Origin: Siphlonurus alternatus
Taxonomy: Eukaryota > Arthropoda > Insecta > Ephemeroptera > Siphlonuridae
NCBI GenBank assembly: GCA_949825025.1
Contig: OX463782.1
Location: 38,713,951 to 38,777,950 of the forward strand
Direction of reading: 5' to 3'
DNA: 64,000 bases
Part shown: positions 1-10,965 of the stretch, in pieces
Layout: every line of letters begins with the position of its first letter
How positions within the stretch are numbered: position 1 is the first letter of the stretch
Translations under genes and position numbers: made by a program
Notes under the pieces: model-generated
What the model saw: only the letters and a program-made list of their open reading frames with translations
What the model was told of the DNA's origin: nothing
Databases searched by the model: none

Positions 1-223
1 AACGTGAGATATCTCACGATTGTTTACATGCATGCACCACTTAATTTTCAAAAGACAAGTGTTGGTTCTTTTGGGACAGTCATATTTTTATTAAAGTAAA
101 ATAAAAGTGCTGGTCTTTATTCCTCAGATGCTTCAATATTATACTTAGTCAATCTTTGTTAGTATATTCACTGATGAATGTAATTAAAATTTTGTTAATC
201 TGCTCAATGAAACCATATTACAG

Positions 224-369
224 GAAAGGTCTTCGAAGTGTTGTTCAAATTATTCCCGCATGTCAAATACCACAAGCTCATTGGTTCAACAGAACCAATG
301 AGCTTGCGGGTACTGCCGATCGCACAGTCCCCGATCGCTCCAAAATCACACGGCTTGAGTGGGAGTTGA
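224..369 (+). CDS. Candidate 3'-terminal exon of an unidentified host gene
   Basis: A polypyrimidine-poor but usable acceptor (ATTACAG) ends at 223. From there one frame (codons starting at 223) stays open for 48 codons to a TGA at 367-369. The translation has the mixed hydrophobic/basic look of real protein, including VFEVLFKLFPHVKYHKLIG and later LRVLPIAQSPIAP, and its codons are much more GC-rich than the surroundings. No family is recognised. A competing frame runs 156-455 with poorer composition. The exon also contains a 15-bp hairpin (273-306), so it could be repeat-derived. Reading it as an exon is inference; no upstream exon is in the window. Confidence 0.3.
273..306. repeat. Perfect 15-bp hairpin with 4-nt loop
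   Basis: Bases 273-287 (CAAGCTCATTGGTTC) are exactly complementary to 292-306, with the loop AACA between. It lies inside the candidate exon. It is not followed by a T-run in the manner of a bacterial terminator. It may be a remnant of a small inverted-repeat element. Confidence 0.8.
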
Positions 370-624
370 AAAGGAGGAGAATGAGGGTGGGAACACTGCT
401 TTGGGCTACTGCTAGTAGGGACAGTACCTTCCGCTGGGCAGCGCTGAGGGAATAAATTTACGCGGCAGCGGCAAAAATTTCATGATTTTCAATGTTAGAA
501 TAGATAAAAATTTGCTGGAAAGATCAGAAAAATTATAGAATTATTTAATATTTCTAATTGTGTGTTTGTTTCCAAAATTTCTTAGAGGGCTGCTGTACTG
601 CAGTACTATAGTTCGAGCCGCCTC

Positions 625-666
<42 letters not shown>

Positions 667-2524
667 CTAAATATTACACCAAATAAGATAAAGAACGAAT
701 TATTTAAATTATTATTTGTATAAAATATTTATTGAAAAGAATGTAAGAAATAATACATTAGTTTTCAAGTGTAGTGATCGACAGATCGTTATTAAAATTT
801 CTATGCCAAAGGAAATAAAACCATACATTATAAAAATTTAATTTTAATTTAATTTTGTTAACAGGAACCTATATCGTAGCAGCATTAATGTGAAACTAGT
901 AATTATAAGAAATTGTAATTACTATAACATAACATATGCTATTATTTTAATTGGAATTTTACGACACAATTAATATTGTACTTCAATGTACGTTATCCAT
1001 TTTTGACAATAGGTTTTTATTTTACTGACAACAAGGTCAACATTATTTCTTCATGAAAATTTAATTATGGCATTTTTTAATTACTTTGGACTCGCATTTG
1101 ATGTCATAATTTTTGGCTCTGGTTGTACTGAAGTTTGCGATGTTATTTCTTCCTCAGGTGATTCTACGAGACTGTCTGATGTAGCGACATGTGTGCCCTC
1201 GCATTCTCTCCCACCTTGATATTTAAAGTTTCAGTGACTCCTTGGTAAATTTTTATCTCTATGTGAAAATATTTATAAATAAATTAAATTATTTTCATTA
1301 TGAAGGAAAAAAATTATGAACTTTTTAATTTGAATGAACCATATTGCGTGATGTATTAATATTTGTAATACATATTTTTTTTTTTGTAAATCAGATCTTT
1401 TCTGGATTTTTTACACTCCTGTTGTCTATATTTTTGCAAATAATTTGTATTTGTTATGGTTCAACTTGATATTTAATTTCCGGGATAATTACAATTTATC
1501 TAGTTCAAGTAACTGCAATTGTAACTTTATTGCAATACAGTAATTTTATTTATCTTTTATTAAATTAACGGTAAATTTATTCAAAATACCATCTTAACAA
1601 TGTTTGAAAATATTCCGCTAGAGCTGCCAGTTTCAGCAAAACATTTGCGCTAGCTCGAGGTGTACGAATGCCGCTCGTGTGATATTTATTTTACAACCGA
1701 GCATCTCCTGGCAGACACGTGTGCGTGATAACGTGTTTAATTATGAACGTTTCTTTGAAATAAAATTTGATTTAATTAACATGAATAAATTATTTAATTA
1801 TTTATATATTTTAGTAGTTCGAAGCGAAGATTGGAGGGCGTATAAGATAATTTCAAATTATCTCTGCATTTCAAGTTCCGATAATTAAATTGTTTACAAT
1901 AATATCTGTTTTATTGTTTTAAAAGTAGTATTTTAAAAAAATGATATTTTTTAAAGTGGTACTGGTTAAGTTTGTTTTTAATCACCATACCATTAGCAGT
2001 TTTGATGCATGGTATTTGGTGATTTTCAAATGTAATATGGCCTGACTATCTTGTAACTTGGCTGTAAATTTTTCTACTTTTATTTTATTTTTGTTTTTAG
2101 TTTACAACAATCTGTAGATTGTTTTGCTCACAATCAATCTAATACGCCTTGTTTAGATTGGTTTAGGTTAGGGCTTACAGTCCGTGACTTGTAGTCAAGT
2201 CATGTAATGAGATTTAAATCACACCTGGTGTGATGGAGAGACCTTGCGTTTAAATCAGACATTTAATTAACTGCATTATAATTTTGGTAATAATTAAATT
2301 AAAATAATTAAATTAAAATAAAAATTAAAGAAAAAAATACTTTTCCTTTAATTTAAGTTATTATTTTGGCAAAAAATATTATGTAAATAAATATAAATTT
2401 TAATATACTGAGCTTTCCAGAACCCAAATTTTGTGTTTTTGCAGTATCATTCTGAACAAGGTTTGTCATGGACCGGAAGATATATTAACTTCACTTATTT
2501 ATTTACTTTTTAACTTAAAATAAT
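370..2524. other. AT-rich non-coding DNA with a TA microsatellite
   Basis: No supportable gene. A pure TA run occupies about 628-664. The rest is AT-rich sequence with homopolymer runs and no long open frame of coding character. Confidence 0.7.
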
Positions 2525-2840
2525 TACGAGGATGGTTTTCATTCCCTCAGCAATGCGGAGGGATAGTGAGTGTTGTACCGTGAGATCAGCACTTGCTTCC
2601 CCCTCCGCTTCTTTTTTCTTTTCGTGGGAGTGTAGCGGAGGTTCGGTCGCTTCCCTAAGTTACCAGCGAAACCGGCTTCCGCTGAGCATAGCTTTAAATG
2701 GTTAGGATGACACGGCTACTGCTTCTCCCACCCAGGGTATAAAATCGCCACGATTTACCACTATGTGGTTACCCTGGCATTGGATAAATCCATAGACAAA
2801 GAATTGTGGCGTACCACCCCCTCCTCTTTAACCATATTAA
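2525..2840 (+). mobile_element. Highly diverged SINE relative
   Basis: The segment around 2731-2815 (GGGTATAAAATCG, then CTATGTGGTTACCCTGGC, then CATAGACAAAGAATTGTGGCG) lines up, block by block, with the body of the SINE at 5372-5756 read on the minus strand. The 5S-like head cannot be recognised with confidence. It is more GC-rich than its surroundings. This is probably an old copy of the same or a sister family. Confidence 0.4.
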
Positions 2841-3689
2841 TCCTTATTTTTATTTCTGTTTAGTTTTTATTATTATTTTATTATTTTTCGTTATATTTAT
2901 TTTTTAAAATTATTTTATGATTTTTTATTTTCATCCTTTATCCATCGTCCTTCCGCCTTAATAGTGTTGATAAACAACCTTGTTTTGTATGATACTGGGA
3001 AGCACGGGAACTTGTGGTTTTAGATTTATTTTTTAAACTATAAAATATCTTACAATAATTGAAAAAATATTGAATTTTATTTAATGTTCTGTTGCAGAAA
3101 TAAAAATATTAATTATTTAAAATTGAGAAAATATTAATTTCAGAAAGAAATTATATATTGTTTATTATTTTAAAAATTATCCAATATTAAACACATACAA
3201 TTTTGTCTGGTTTTGAAGCAATGTTTTCTCTCACGTAACTTCTAAGATGTTTTCGTCAGATTGCATAATCTTAATAATTGAAAACAAAGCTTATGTACTA
3301 TAATTATATAATATATGCTTTGTTTGGAGCCGTCCACTTTAAAAAACATCATTTTTACCACTATTTTGAAATGCTATATTAGCACTGGAACTGTGTAGTC
3401 ATGGCTCCTTTACTCTCGTTTGTTTTTGAAAATTATTCAATGTGAATAATTATTATTAAAAATGGATATTATTGATAATGCATAGTTCATATTTTTATTA
3501 TTAAATTGATGAATGATCTAAATCACGTTGTCGGTAATACATAATAAATTATGCAATGTATATATATTTCTTGAAATATATATCGTTATAAATTAATTCT
3601 CATTACATACGAGATTAATTAAATATATTTTAAATGGAGTCTGTAAATTGCTAAATTCCCCAACACCACCTCATAAATCCCTAAATCCC
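2841..3689. other. AT-rich non-coding DNA
   Basis: No gene or clear repeat is seen. The sequence is low-complexity A/T. Confidence 0.6.
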
Positions 3690-3756
3690 CCAACACCGAC
3701 ATGACCTCGTCACGTGACCTCCACGAGATCACCGCCCTGAAGACCTCACTTATCTG
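3690..3756 (+). other. Exon-like GC-rich module 1 (donor only)
   Basis: A short GC-rich patch ends in TATCTG|GTGAGTTG, a good splice-donor consensus. It contains CACGTGACCTCCACGAG, which resembles parts of the modules at 5964, 7738 and 10821. No clear acceptor is visible upstream. Confidence 0.3.
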
Positions 3757-4206
3757 GTGAGTTGAGTTCTTTAGTTAAAAATAATTTATAATACACAATA
3801 ATGGTTGCTTTTTTATTTCATAAATTAGAAAATATACATAAAATTGTGCTTTTCTGAAAATTTTCAGATTTTTTTGAGTGCTGGAACTATTTAAAAAAAA
3901 TATATATATGAATCAAGATGGTACACGTGATTGGACAACAATGACAACATCAACAGCCAATTACAACTCGATAAAATGACGTAATGATAACGTCATGGTT
4001 ATCCCACATCAGGTAGTACCACCCTAATTCGGATAATTTCGATTTTATGAAAATTAAGTTCCCGCACTCCAAAAAATATAAAAGAATTCAGAAAAACACT
4101 ATTTTATGTATATTTTTTTAAATAGTAAATAAAAAAATGCAACCATTATTGTCCATTGCATTATGACCATAACGTTTAAAAATGTTCTTCTGTTCTCTCG
4201 ATGCAG

Positions 4207-4376
4207 GAACAACTTGAACTAGGCTGGTTGGTGGCTAAAACTTCAACGTCCGTACTGTGCCTGACGCCGTGGCACCATGTATCAGCTGAGATGACATAGT
4301 TCGTCCGCTTACCTCATTTTTCACCTGTACTGTTCGCTAAACCTTATCATCCGTCTCGCTTAATCAAATTGGTTTG
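4207..4376 (+). other. Exon-like module 2
   Basis: A 170-bp patch of balanced base composition is preceded by CTCTCGATGCAG and followed by GTGAGTTG, the same eight donor bases as module 1. All frames contain stops or look weakly coding, so a non-coding transcript or UTR exon would fit better than a coding exon. Confidence 0.3.
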
Positions 4377-4463
4377 GTGAGTTGCCATTTTTTTATATAA
4401 ATGTTTGATGATCCACATTATTATTAAATTGAACAAAATGTAATGAAGTAATAAATGTGATAA

Positions 4464-4779
4464 AGTATTGACCTCCAATATTTTTATGGTAGAAATAGAT
4501 AAATGGTGCAATGTTATGCTACTCTGATATTTTTTTAGATTTGTTAGAGTTCGGGAACCATTTTAAAAAAATTATTGAAAGTAGAGAGAAAGTGATGTCT
4601 CTTGACGCCTCTCTTAATAAAAGGATAGGACCTATAAAAGAGGCGTGGGTTCAAACCTAACCATACATGCTAAACTTTTTAACAATATTTCTCGGACTTT
4701 AAAAACGTAAAAAAATCAGAGTGACATGACTTTGCACCCTCTGTCCATTTTCACAATAAAAAAGTTTGAGGTCGATACT
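4464..4779. mobile_element. Family A palindromic MITE, diverged copy
   Basis: The ends are inverted copies of AGTATNGACCTC...GAGGTCGATACT. The interior is largely self-complementary, with the family blocks TTTTAAAAAAATTATTGAAAG and GCACCCTCTGTCCATTT. It carries a GGGTTCAAACC stretch resembling a tRNA B box in the centre. Other copies are at 6157, 12988, 22035, 22425 and 23287. Confidence 0.65.
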
Positions 4780-5203
4780 ATTGTGTTCTCCACTGTAGCA
4801 CCATTTGGCAGCAGTCACGTCTGGGCTGGCCGCTACTCTCGGTGTGCAGCTGAACAGTCGAGGACCACGTGACGTCATGGACGTGGTAGTGACGTCACAG
4901 CTCGCCTGCTGCGTAACACTTTCAACGTGCAAGCAAAAAAAGTATAGTAAAAGTATCGGTATATCTAGCAACTTTTCAACTAAAATATGTACAGACATGT
5001 TTTTTTTTTATTGTTTTATATCTTTATTTTATTTTATTTTTGTTATCAGAAAGTTAAAAGAATTTAGTTCTTTCAGCTTTTTTATATATTATAAAAAAAA
5101 ATAATATTCAATCACATTTTGCGTTATTATATTAAATAATTGATTACGTAGCTTCCTATTATATGATTTAAAAGGATTAAATTAATAAGTTATAAGTAAT
5201 AGG

Positions 5204-5915
5204 AAATCGACCTCAGAAATTAACTCTTATTGAAAAAATAGCAAAAAAGGGTGCAAAAATAGGCCACTTTGATTTTATTCCGATTAATTTAGAGCTCTGG
5301 AAGTATTGCTAAAAAGTTTTGCCGAGGCTGGATTAGAACCTATGTCCCTTTTAGGTCCAATCCTTCTTATTTTTTTTTTAAACAAACCCTAATTGGGTAT
5401 TTCTATTTACTAATTACATACTACTTTGAAACCCCGAAACTTCCGAAACCCTAACTTGAGCGTTTCGCGGGCTCTTCTGGAACAGGGGCGGCCACGGCCT
5501 TGCAAATCCATCCCGGCATTTGCCTGCGGCTGAGGGAAGCGTGGAAACCTCAGCCAGGATGGACGCTACAGCTTTTTTGTCAATGAACCGGAAGTGCAAT
5601 GGTCCAAAGCCAGGGGAACCACATAATGGAAAAGCGCATCGTTTTATCCCCGGGTGGGATGGGTGAAAATGGTCACGCATCCAACTACTAACCACGCGCG
5701 GCAATGCTTGACTTCGGTGATCTGAGGAGACCCGGTCAAGCGCACTGCGCCACACCTCTTATTAGGAGTGGCATCCAGAGGTGTCACTTTCTCTGTACTT
5801 TCCATAACTTTTCTTTCAAATAGTTCCCGAACTCTAAAATATCTGGATCAAATAACATTAGCATAAATTAACACTCTCTATCCATTTCTACAGTAAAAGT
5901 TTTAAGTTCAATACT
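5204..5915. mobile_element. Family A MITE split by a SINE
   Basis: The left half (5204-5364) begins with ATCGACCTC and the GGGTGCAAAA block. The right half (about 5764-5915) has AGTTCCCGAACTC and ends with the CTCTATCCATTTCT block and TTCAATACTT. The SINE at 5372-5756 lies between them. The split is inferred from the order of family A blocks on either side. Confidence 0.5.
5372..5756 (-). mobile_element. 5S/tRNA hybrid SINE, copy 1
   Basis: Read on the minus strand it starts with GTGTGGCGCAGTGCGC (tRNA A-box-like). It continues with GATCACCGAAGTCAAGCA and GCGTGGTTAGTAGTTGGATG, which correspond to the 3' half of 5S rRNA including box C. After the body it ends in an A-run (T-run 5370-5379 on plus). 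A 7-bp duplication TCTTATT flanks it at 5365-5371 and 5757-5763. The 113-codon frame on this stretch is an accident of the GC-rich SINE and not a gene. Confidence 0.75.
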
Positions 5916-5963
5916 TCATTTTAAAGCATATCGAAGAATTATTAAATTAATTGTTGATTTTAG

Positions 5964-6085
5964 GACTGATTGTGGACTCTCTCACATCATCACTCGGTTT
6001 CGAACGAGGAAACTCCCCACGTGACACCACGAGGTGCGCTCCCTGGTCGCTCGACTCCAATCATGACTCAGCATGTCCTCGCCAG
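5964..6085 (+). other. Exon-like module 3
   Basis: A 122-bp GC-rich patch follows TTGATTTTAG and ends at CGCCAG|GTAGGG. It contains AACTCCCCACGTGACACCAC, similar to GAGACCCCACGTCACCACGA in module 5. One frame is open through it, but no protein family is recognised. Confidence 0.35.
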
Positions 6086-6156
6086 GTAGGGATCATAATG
6101 TATAGTCTCTCTGGTATTATTGGATCTGATGTCATGATTTTTTGTCCTCCAATACA

Positions 6157-6479
6157 ATGGATTACCGATCTCAAAAAATTTTTATTGCAGAAATGGATAA
6201 GCTAGGGGTGCAAAAATGTGCTATTCTGAATTTTTTCAGATTTTTCTGAGACCGGGGGGTATTTTTAAAAAAATATTGAAAGTCCATTTTGATGATGTCA
6301 CGAGACGCCTCTGCAAGAAAAGTATAGGAAATTAACGCCCGTGACGTCATAAAACGGACTTTCAATCATTTTTTAAAAATAGTTCCCGGTCTCAGAAAAA
6401 TCTGAAAAAATTCACAGTAGCATATTTTTGCACCCTCTATCTATTTGTGTAATAAAAAAATTTGAGATCGGTATTCCAT
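6157..6479. mobile_element. Family A palindromic MITE
   Basis: Inverted ends ATGGATTACCGATCTC / GAGATCGGTATTCCAT enclose two self-complementary arms. The arms carry GACTTTCAAT, TTTTTAAAAATAGTTCCCG and GTGACGTCAT blocks. About 320 bp, no coding capacity; mobilised in trans if at all. Confidence 0.8.
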
Positions 6480-6539
6480 CCTAATGGGAGAGTCACGGGA
6501 CTTAAGACTTGCTGTATTCTGGATAGATTATTTATAATT

Positions 6540-7325
6540 CTAGAGACACTATAGAGACCTCCGTGTCTTATGGGTAGGAATTTAGAGAACCTTGAATTTA
6601 GTTCCACTGGAATTACGAGTGGCCACACAACTGTTAAACAATCACCGTTATTTCATTTTCAGTGACGTCATCCGAGATAGCCAATTGCTGATCACAAAAT
6701 CGCCAGTTGGGTTTCTGCGTGTAATATGTTTTTATGAACTCAATCGAAAAAGTGATTTGAAAATTACACAATGTGTGAATTTTATACGAAATTTTTTTGT
6801 AGTGCATCAAATATAAAATTTGAAAAATGTCACGTGACCTAAATGCGCATTTTTTAAATGCGCCTATGACGTCATTTCATTCTTTGGTCCAACTATATAA
6901 CACTTGTAAAAAATTATTGCATTGTTGCTTGTTTATTAAAAATTATTATTTTTTGTTTCCATGGCAACGTGATTGTTTATAATTATAATCCAAAAATAAT
7001 TATATCCAAAAAATGTAATGACGTCATAGGCGTTGCAAAAGGCGCCTCCAGGTCACGTGACCTCTTTTAAACTCGATTTTAGGTAAGATGCAGTACTAAA
7101 ACAAGTCGCATAAAATTCACATGTGTATTTTTTAACATTTTTCGATCCAGCCATTTATAAAAATGACATGCAGGAACCTAATTGGCTATCTCGGATAACG
7201 TCACTGAATTGAAACCAACGGTGATTGGTCGATAGTAGCATAGCCACTCATAATTCCGGTGGAACTAAATTCATGGTCCATCAAATTCCTACCCATAAGA
7301 CACGGAGGTCTCTATTTTTTCTCTG
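6540..7325. mobile_element. Family B foldback element (MULE-like), long copy
   Basis: Terminal inverted repeats of about 160 bp run from TAGAGAC...TAGAGACCTCCGTGTC on the left to GACACGGAGGTCTCTA...CTCTG on the right. They share GGGTAGGAATTT, CCGGAATTNCGAGTGGC and AGCCAATTGG-type blocks. The interior is also self-complementary, with inverted CACGTGACC and ATGACGTCAT blocks near 6825-6875 and 7017-7065. No clean target duplication is visible. The short sister copy at 15078 has one. Confidence 0.8.
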
Positions 7326-7464
7326 GTATATTTCCTTGTGGACGTGGAGAAATTGATATGGGGATGAATCTTAATGCAATGCTAATTAAATAATTAATAC
7401 AGTATGGAAGCTCCGTTAGCCCCAAATTAAAATCTGCAAATTAGGGAGAGACTTCCCTTATTGT

Positions 7465-7545
7465 TTGTACGGCATTGTCATACACCTCGAGCAAGCCAGA
7501 GTGTTAGCAATGCTGTAATTGTGCGTCACTCGCATTGTAAATATA
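7465..7545. repeat. Direct repeat partner of 9892-9965
   Basis: GGCATTGTCATACAC and the following bases, up to AATATAAATTTGTAA, recur in the same order at 9892-9965. Together with the exon-like modules at 7738 and 10821 this points to an old direct duplication of about 0.4 kb. The downstream copy was later enlarged by a family D insertion. Confidence 0.55.
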
Positions 7546-7737
7546 AATTTGTAAGAATTTGATTGTATTGTTTTATCTGATAGCGTCGTAATTATATTTC
7601 ATTTTTATGTTTTTTAATTATGATAATTCAATCGGGCTGAATATTATAGTAAATAAACATATAATTCAACAAAAATAAGTTTAGAATTGTCTTTTTATAC
7701 TACATATTATAATTAATTGCATGTTTCTCCCTCCTAG

Positions 7738-7871
7738 AATTTGTCTACCACGACCCCAATCGTCCGCTCAAGAGGCCACCCCTCGACTTGCGAGAGAAAG
7801 ACTCCTCGTTGATCAGAGACCCCGCGTCACCATGATCTGGACTGCAAGAATCAAACGTGTCTTCTCCACAG
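7738..7871 (+). other. Exon-like module 4
   Basis: A 134-bp GC-rich block sits between TTTCTCCCTCCTAG and CACAG|GTGGGAATATTGTAC. It is clearly homologous to module 5 at 10821: both contain GAGGCC.CCCC, AAGACTCCTCG, CAGAGACCCC and TCACCA.GATC, and share the same donor-side sequence. One frame is open (60 codons from 7721), without a recognisable domain. Confidence 0.4.
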
Positions 7872-7932
7872 GTGGGAATATTGTACACTTCTGGGCAAAC
7901 TGAATGTTATCTCTGCTCAGGTTATGAATTAA

Positions 7933-8363
7933 GTTGCTATTCCATAGAGCGATGACACACGAGGTTTGGCGGGGCGAGAAGAGCGAGAGGTCGAGCGTGG
8001 CGCAGTGCATTGACCGGTTCCCGTTAGATCACCGAAGTCAGGCTACGTCGAGCGTGGTTAGTACTTGGATGGGTGACCGTTTCAAGTAAAAAATACGCTG
8101 CTCCCTCCCTGGGGTAAATTCATCTCGCTTTCCATCCAGTTCAGTGATGCACTTGTGTGTGGTTCCCCAGGCTTTGGACATTGCTTTGGTCCACTGAGAA
8201 AAAGTAGAGGTGTCCGTCCTGACTGAGGTTTTCCACGGTTCCCTCAGTCTCACCTCAGCGAATGCTGGGACGCGTAAGCATGCAGGCCGTGGCCACTATC
8301 CGTTCCCTACCTTATCCCTACCCAGTACCCCGCCGCGAGCTGTAAGCTCTTAGGGGTGTATCC

Positions 8364-8397
<34 letters not shown>

Positions 8398-8563
8398 CGC
8401 AATTGTAGTGAAACCGTGTGGTGGCCATAGTGGCGAGGATAAATCACAGTGCTATTAAATCACTGCGGGAAAGCGATTTCTTCTCGCTAATTTCATACGA
8501 TTTTACTGCAATGCGTTTTTCTCGTCCTGCCATGCCTCACGCAACATTGCTCTATGGAAAAGA
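7933..8563. mobile_element. Inverted-repeat element carrying an inserted SINE
   Basis: About 50 bp at 7933-7985 (TTCCATAGAGCGATG, then GAGGTTTGGCGGGGCGAGAA) is an imperfect inverted copy of 8512-8563. The SINE at 7993-8396 fills most of the interior, so the original element was only about 230 bp. Confidence 0.6.
7993..8396 (+). mobile_element. 5S/tRNA hybrid SINE, copy 2 (best copy)
   Basis: It begins with GTGGCGCAGTGC, a tRNA A-box-like motif, followed by GACCGGTTCCCGTTAGATCA and CCGAAGTCAGGCTACG. Then comes TCGAGCGTGGTTAGTACTTG plus GATGGGTGACC, close to the box C region of 5S rRNA. The body of about 270 bp ends in TGTATCCTTG and 29 A residues (8368-8396). The 5' half of 5S rRNA is missing, so this is not a functional 5S gene. 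Transcription by RNA polymerase III from these internal boxes is inferred. Confidence 0.85.
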
Positions 8564-9337
8564 GGATTTACAGTCCTCCGCCATCTTGTAGCCTCTACAT
8601 GTTAATGTATTGTGAAGTAATGAGTTTGATGAAATTTCACAACGGCAGGAGACGTTTGAATTATCATAAATATTTTACATCTGCTACAACTCCCTGTTTT
8701 GAACGCAATGTTCAATTTTGTAATTTCTAGCATTTTTGTAAGCAGGAATGACTCTTAATTGAAAAATACAGATTTTTAATTGGTTTGAATGAAACTTCAC
8801 GTGAGAATATATCATTTGATTTTTTTCTTTACTGAAGACCATTAGTTCACAATTCACTAAGAAAACCAAACGTTAATGATAATCTTATAGTCCTGCAACC
8901 TGCGACACTTTTGTGCCTAAGCGGTTGCCTACTTTACAGTGAAAACTATCTTATGACGTCACATGCCCTGTCATACGTTACGTCTGCTCTCATTACACCC
9001 CGCCATGTCGCTTGTACGTTGATAACACTCACTACGTTCACTTGACGGTGTTTAATACGGATCCGTTGACGACGTCTCATATAACAACAACATTATCCGT
9101 TATCAACATGAATACGTATCGAACGCCGTCATGTGAACGTATAGTAACTGTAAATTAGTCTTGTAAACTAACATTTATGTATTCAGTTTGTGAATTTTGG
9201 GCATGAAAGAAAACAGATGATCGAATTATAAAGGAATGCCAAGCAGAATACATCAGAGAAAAAACGATATTTTTTTATTGACAATTTTGATAGAAGATCT
9301 CGTAGTAATAATTTTTTGTGCAACCATTTTAATCCCT
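8564..9337. other. Non-coding DNA with a nested hairpin
   Basis: No gene. Around 9017-9140 there is an imperfect inverted repeat: GTTGATAAC with GTTATCAAC, and CGTTCACTTGACGGTGTT with AACGCCGTCATGTGAACG. This is probably another small unclassified MITE. Confidence 0.55.
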
Positions 9338-9588
9338 AGTTGAAAAATTACGTCTTCAACTCATCCTTTACACGTCTAAACCTGATCTTTTTACCTCTGA
9401 AACACATCTTATTTCCTCTTCGCTCAAAGTGAGGATGAAATGAAGAGAATATTTTTACATCTTTATGCTCAAGAAGAGGAAAAAATATGACGTAATCTCG
9501 TCTTTTTACCTCTAAAATGGTGCAAAATAGGAGGAAAAAAGACTAGAGGAGAGCTTAATAGCGAAGAAAAGATAAAATTTATTTCAAC
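9338..9588 (+). mobile_element. Family C element
   Basis: It runs from AGTTGAAAAATTACGTCT to TTTATTTCAAC, with internal blocks TCATCCTTTACACGTCTAAA, TCAAAGTGAGGATGAAATGA and GGTGCAAAATAGGAGG. Other copies are at 11758 (minus), 12713 and 21542 (minus). It has no coding capacity. Confidence 0.75.
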
Positions 9589-10213
9589 GCAACACCGGCC
9601 CTTTTAATCGAGCTACAAATCGATGTTTCTTCATTTTAATTGTTTTTTTTCCTCACTGAATCAAAGGGAAACACTATACAGGACTATGACGTCACAGCAT
9701 CTTTAATCTCGATTATGTTTCAAAACTAGTGTGAAATATTTGCGGCAACGCTCTTAATTACAATAATCTCTCAAATTATATTTGACCGTGGCTGTACCCT
9801 CAATAATACACATTTTAATTCAAAAATAAGTCCCCCCCCTCAATCAAAAATTTCAACTTTCACCCTGTTTTCTCTTTTGCTGGAACGCTCGGCTTTGTCA
9901 TACACTTTGAGGCAGCCTGAATGTCACCACTGCTGTCTCTGTGGGTCTCTCACTTTGTCAATATAAATATGTAACCGTTTGAACGACAAAATTCATAAAA
10001 AAACTGCAACTTCCATAATTATGATTGAATTATGTGACTTTTATTTAAGTTGGAATGTTTTGTTTTTAGTGCATGAAAAATGGCAAGGCAAAACAAACAT
10101 ATCGCGCATTATTTAATAGTAAAACAGTCTTAATAGATTATTTTAATGTATTTACGAATAATTGAACAAAAATTATATAAATGGAATTCACTCTCTTTAT
10201 ACATTAAAACATT
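9589..10213. other. Non-coding DNA with duplicated block
   Basis: It contains the partner of the 7465-7545 direct repeat at 9892-9965. Otherwise AT-rich with no gene. Confidence 0.6.
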
Positions 10214-10649
10214 AAAGGTGGATTTTCATGAGCGACAACGGCGATGCGACGCGATTTTGACGTACAAGCTGCGAACTCCTATGTGGCGAGCAAATTCACC
10301 GAATGTCGCGTTAATTACGATGTTCTTTTTCTTTTAATTGCCAAATATGTCCGCAAATGGATGTTACAGTAAGTGCGCATTATTCACGTCGCAGGCTGGA
10401 AATCGCTCATGTAAATCCATCTTAAAGGTGGATCCACATGTCGATTTTTATCATGCGACGTGACGCGAATAATGCGCACTTGCTGTTACATCTATTGGCT
10501 GCCATATTTGGAGATTAAAAAAATGAGCATCGTAGTTAACGCGATTTTGCTGCCGAAACCTGGCGAATTCGCTCGTCGCATTTGATTTCACAGTTTCTAT
10601 GCATCAAAATTGCGTCGCATCGCCGTTGTCGCCATCTGAATCCACCTTA
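10214..10649. mobile_element. Two family D MITEs in inverted tandem
   Basis: Two units of about 220 bp are joined near 10432. Each is bounded by AAGGTGGAT-type ends and carries GCGATGCGACGCGATTTTG, AGTGCGCATTATTC and GCCAAATATG blocks in opposite order. The outer ends (AAAGGTGG / CCACCTT) are inverted copies. Single copies are at 19771 and 20687. Confidence 0.8.
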
Positions 10650-10820
10650 GCACTGTATATTTGGCTTTGAAATTCTTAATTCTTTTATACTGTAACTGAT
10701 TTTTAGAATTTTATAACCAACGATTTTTTTACGATTTTAGAATTAACTGTCATAAAATATAAATGTCAAGAAGCATAAAGGTTCACCACAGCCAAATTAA
10801 TTTTAATTTCTTCCTTCTAG

Positions 10821-10965
10821 AACTCGTCTGTACACTCTCATGATTGCTCGAGAGGCCGCCCCACCAGACGCGCGGTGGACAATTTACGAAGCAAAGACTC
10901 CTCGCCGGTCAGAGACCCCACGTCACCACGATCCGGCCTGCAAGGATCGCACCTGTCTTCTCAAG
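10821..10965 (+). other. Exon-like module 5
   Basis: A 145-bp GC-rich block follows TTTCTTCCTTCTAG, a good acceptor with a pyrimidine tract, and ends at TCAAG|GTGGGAATATTGTAC. It is homologous to module 4. Two frames are open through it, and neither gives a recognised domain. It could be a duplicated exon of a rapidly changing or non-coding transcript. Confidence 0.4.

Noticed and set aside
3..18. 16-bp perfect palindrome CGTGAGATATCTCACG at the window edge
   Set aside because: Too short to separate from chance, and cut off from its context by the window edge.
4610..5365. tRNA genes suggested by GGGTTCAAACC (about 4650) and GGTTCTAATCC (minus, about 5330)
   Set aside because: No acceptor stem or anticodon arm can be folded around either B-box-like word; both lie inside family A copies.
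5414..5755. 113-codon minus-strand ORF
   Set aside because: It coincides with a GC-rich SINE copy; the frame has no domain and is not kept in the other SINE copies.
8019..8100. Functional 5S rRNA gene
   Set aside because: Only the 3' half of 5S is present, joined to a tRNA-like head and a SINE body with an A-tail.
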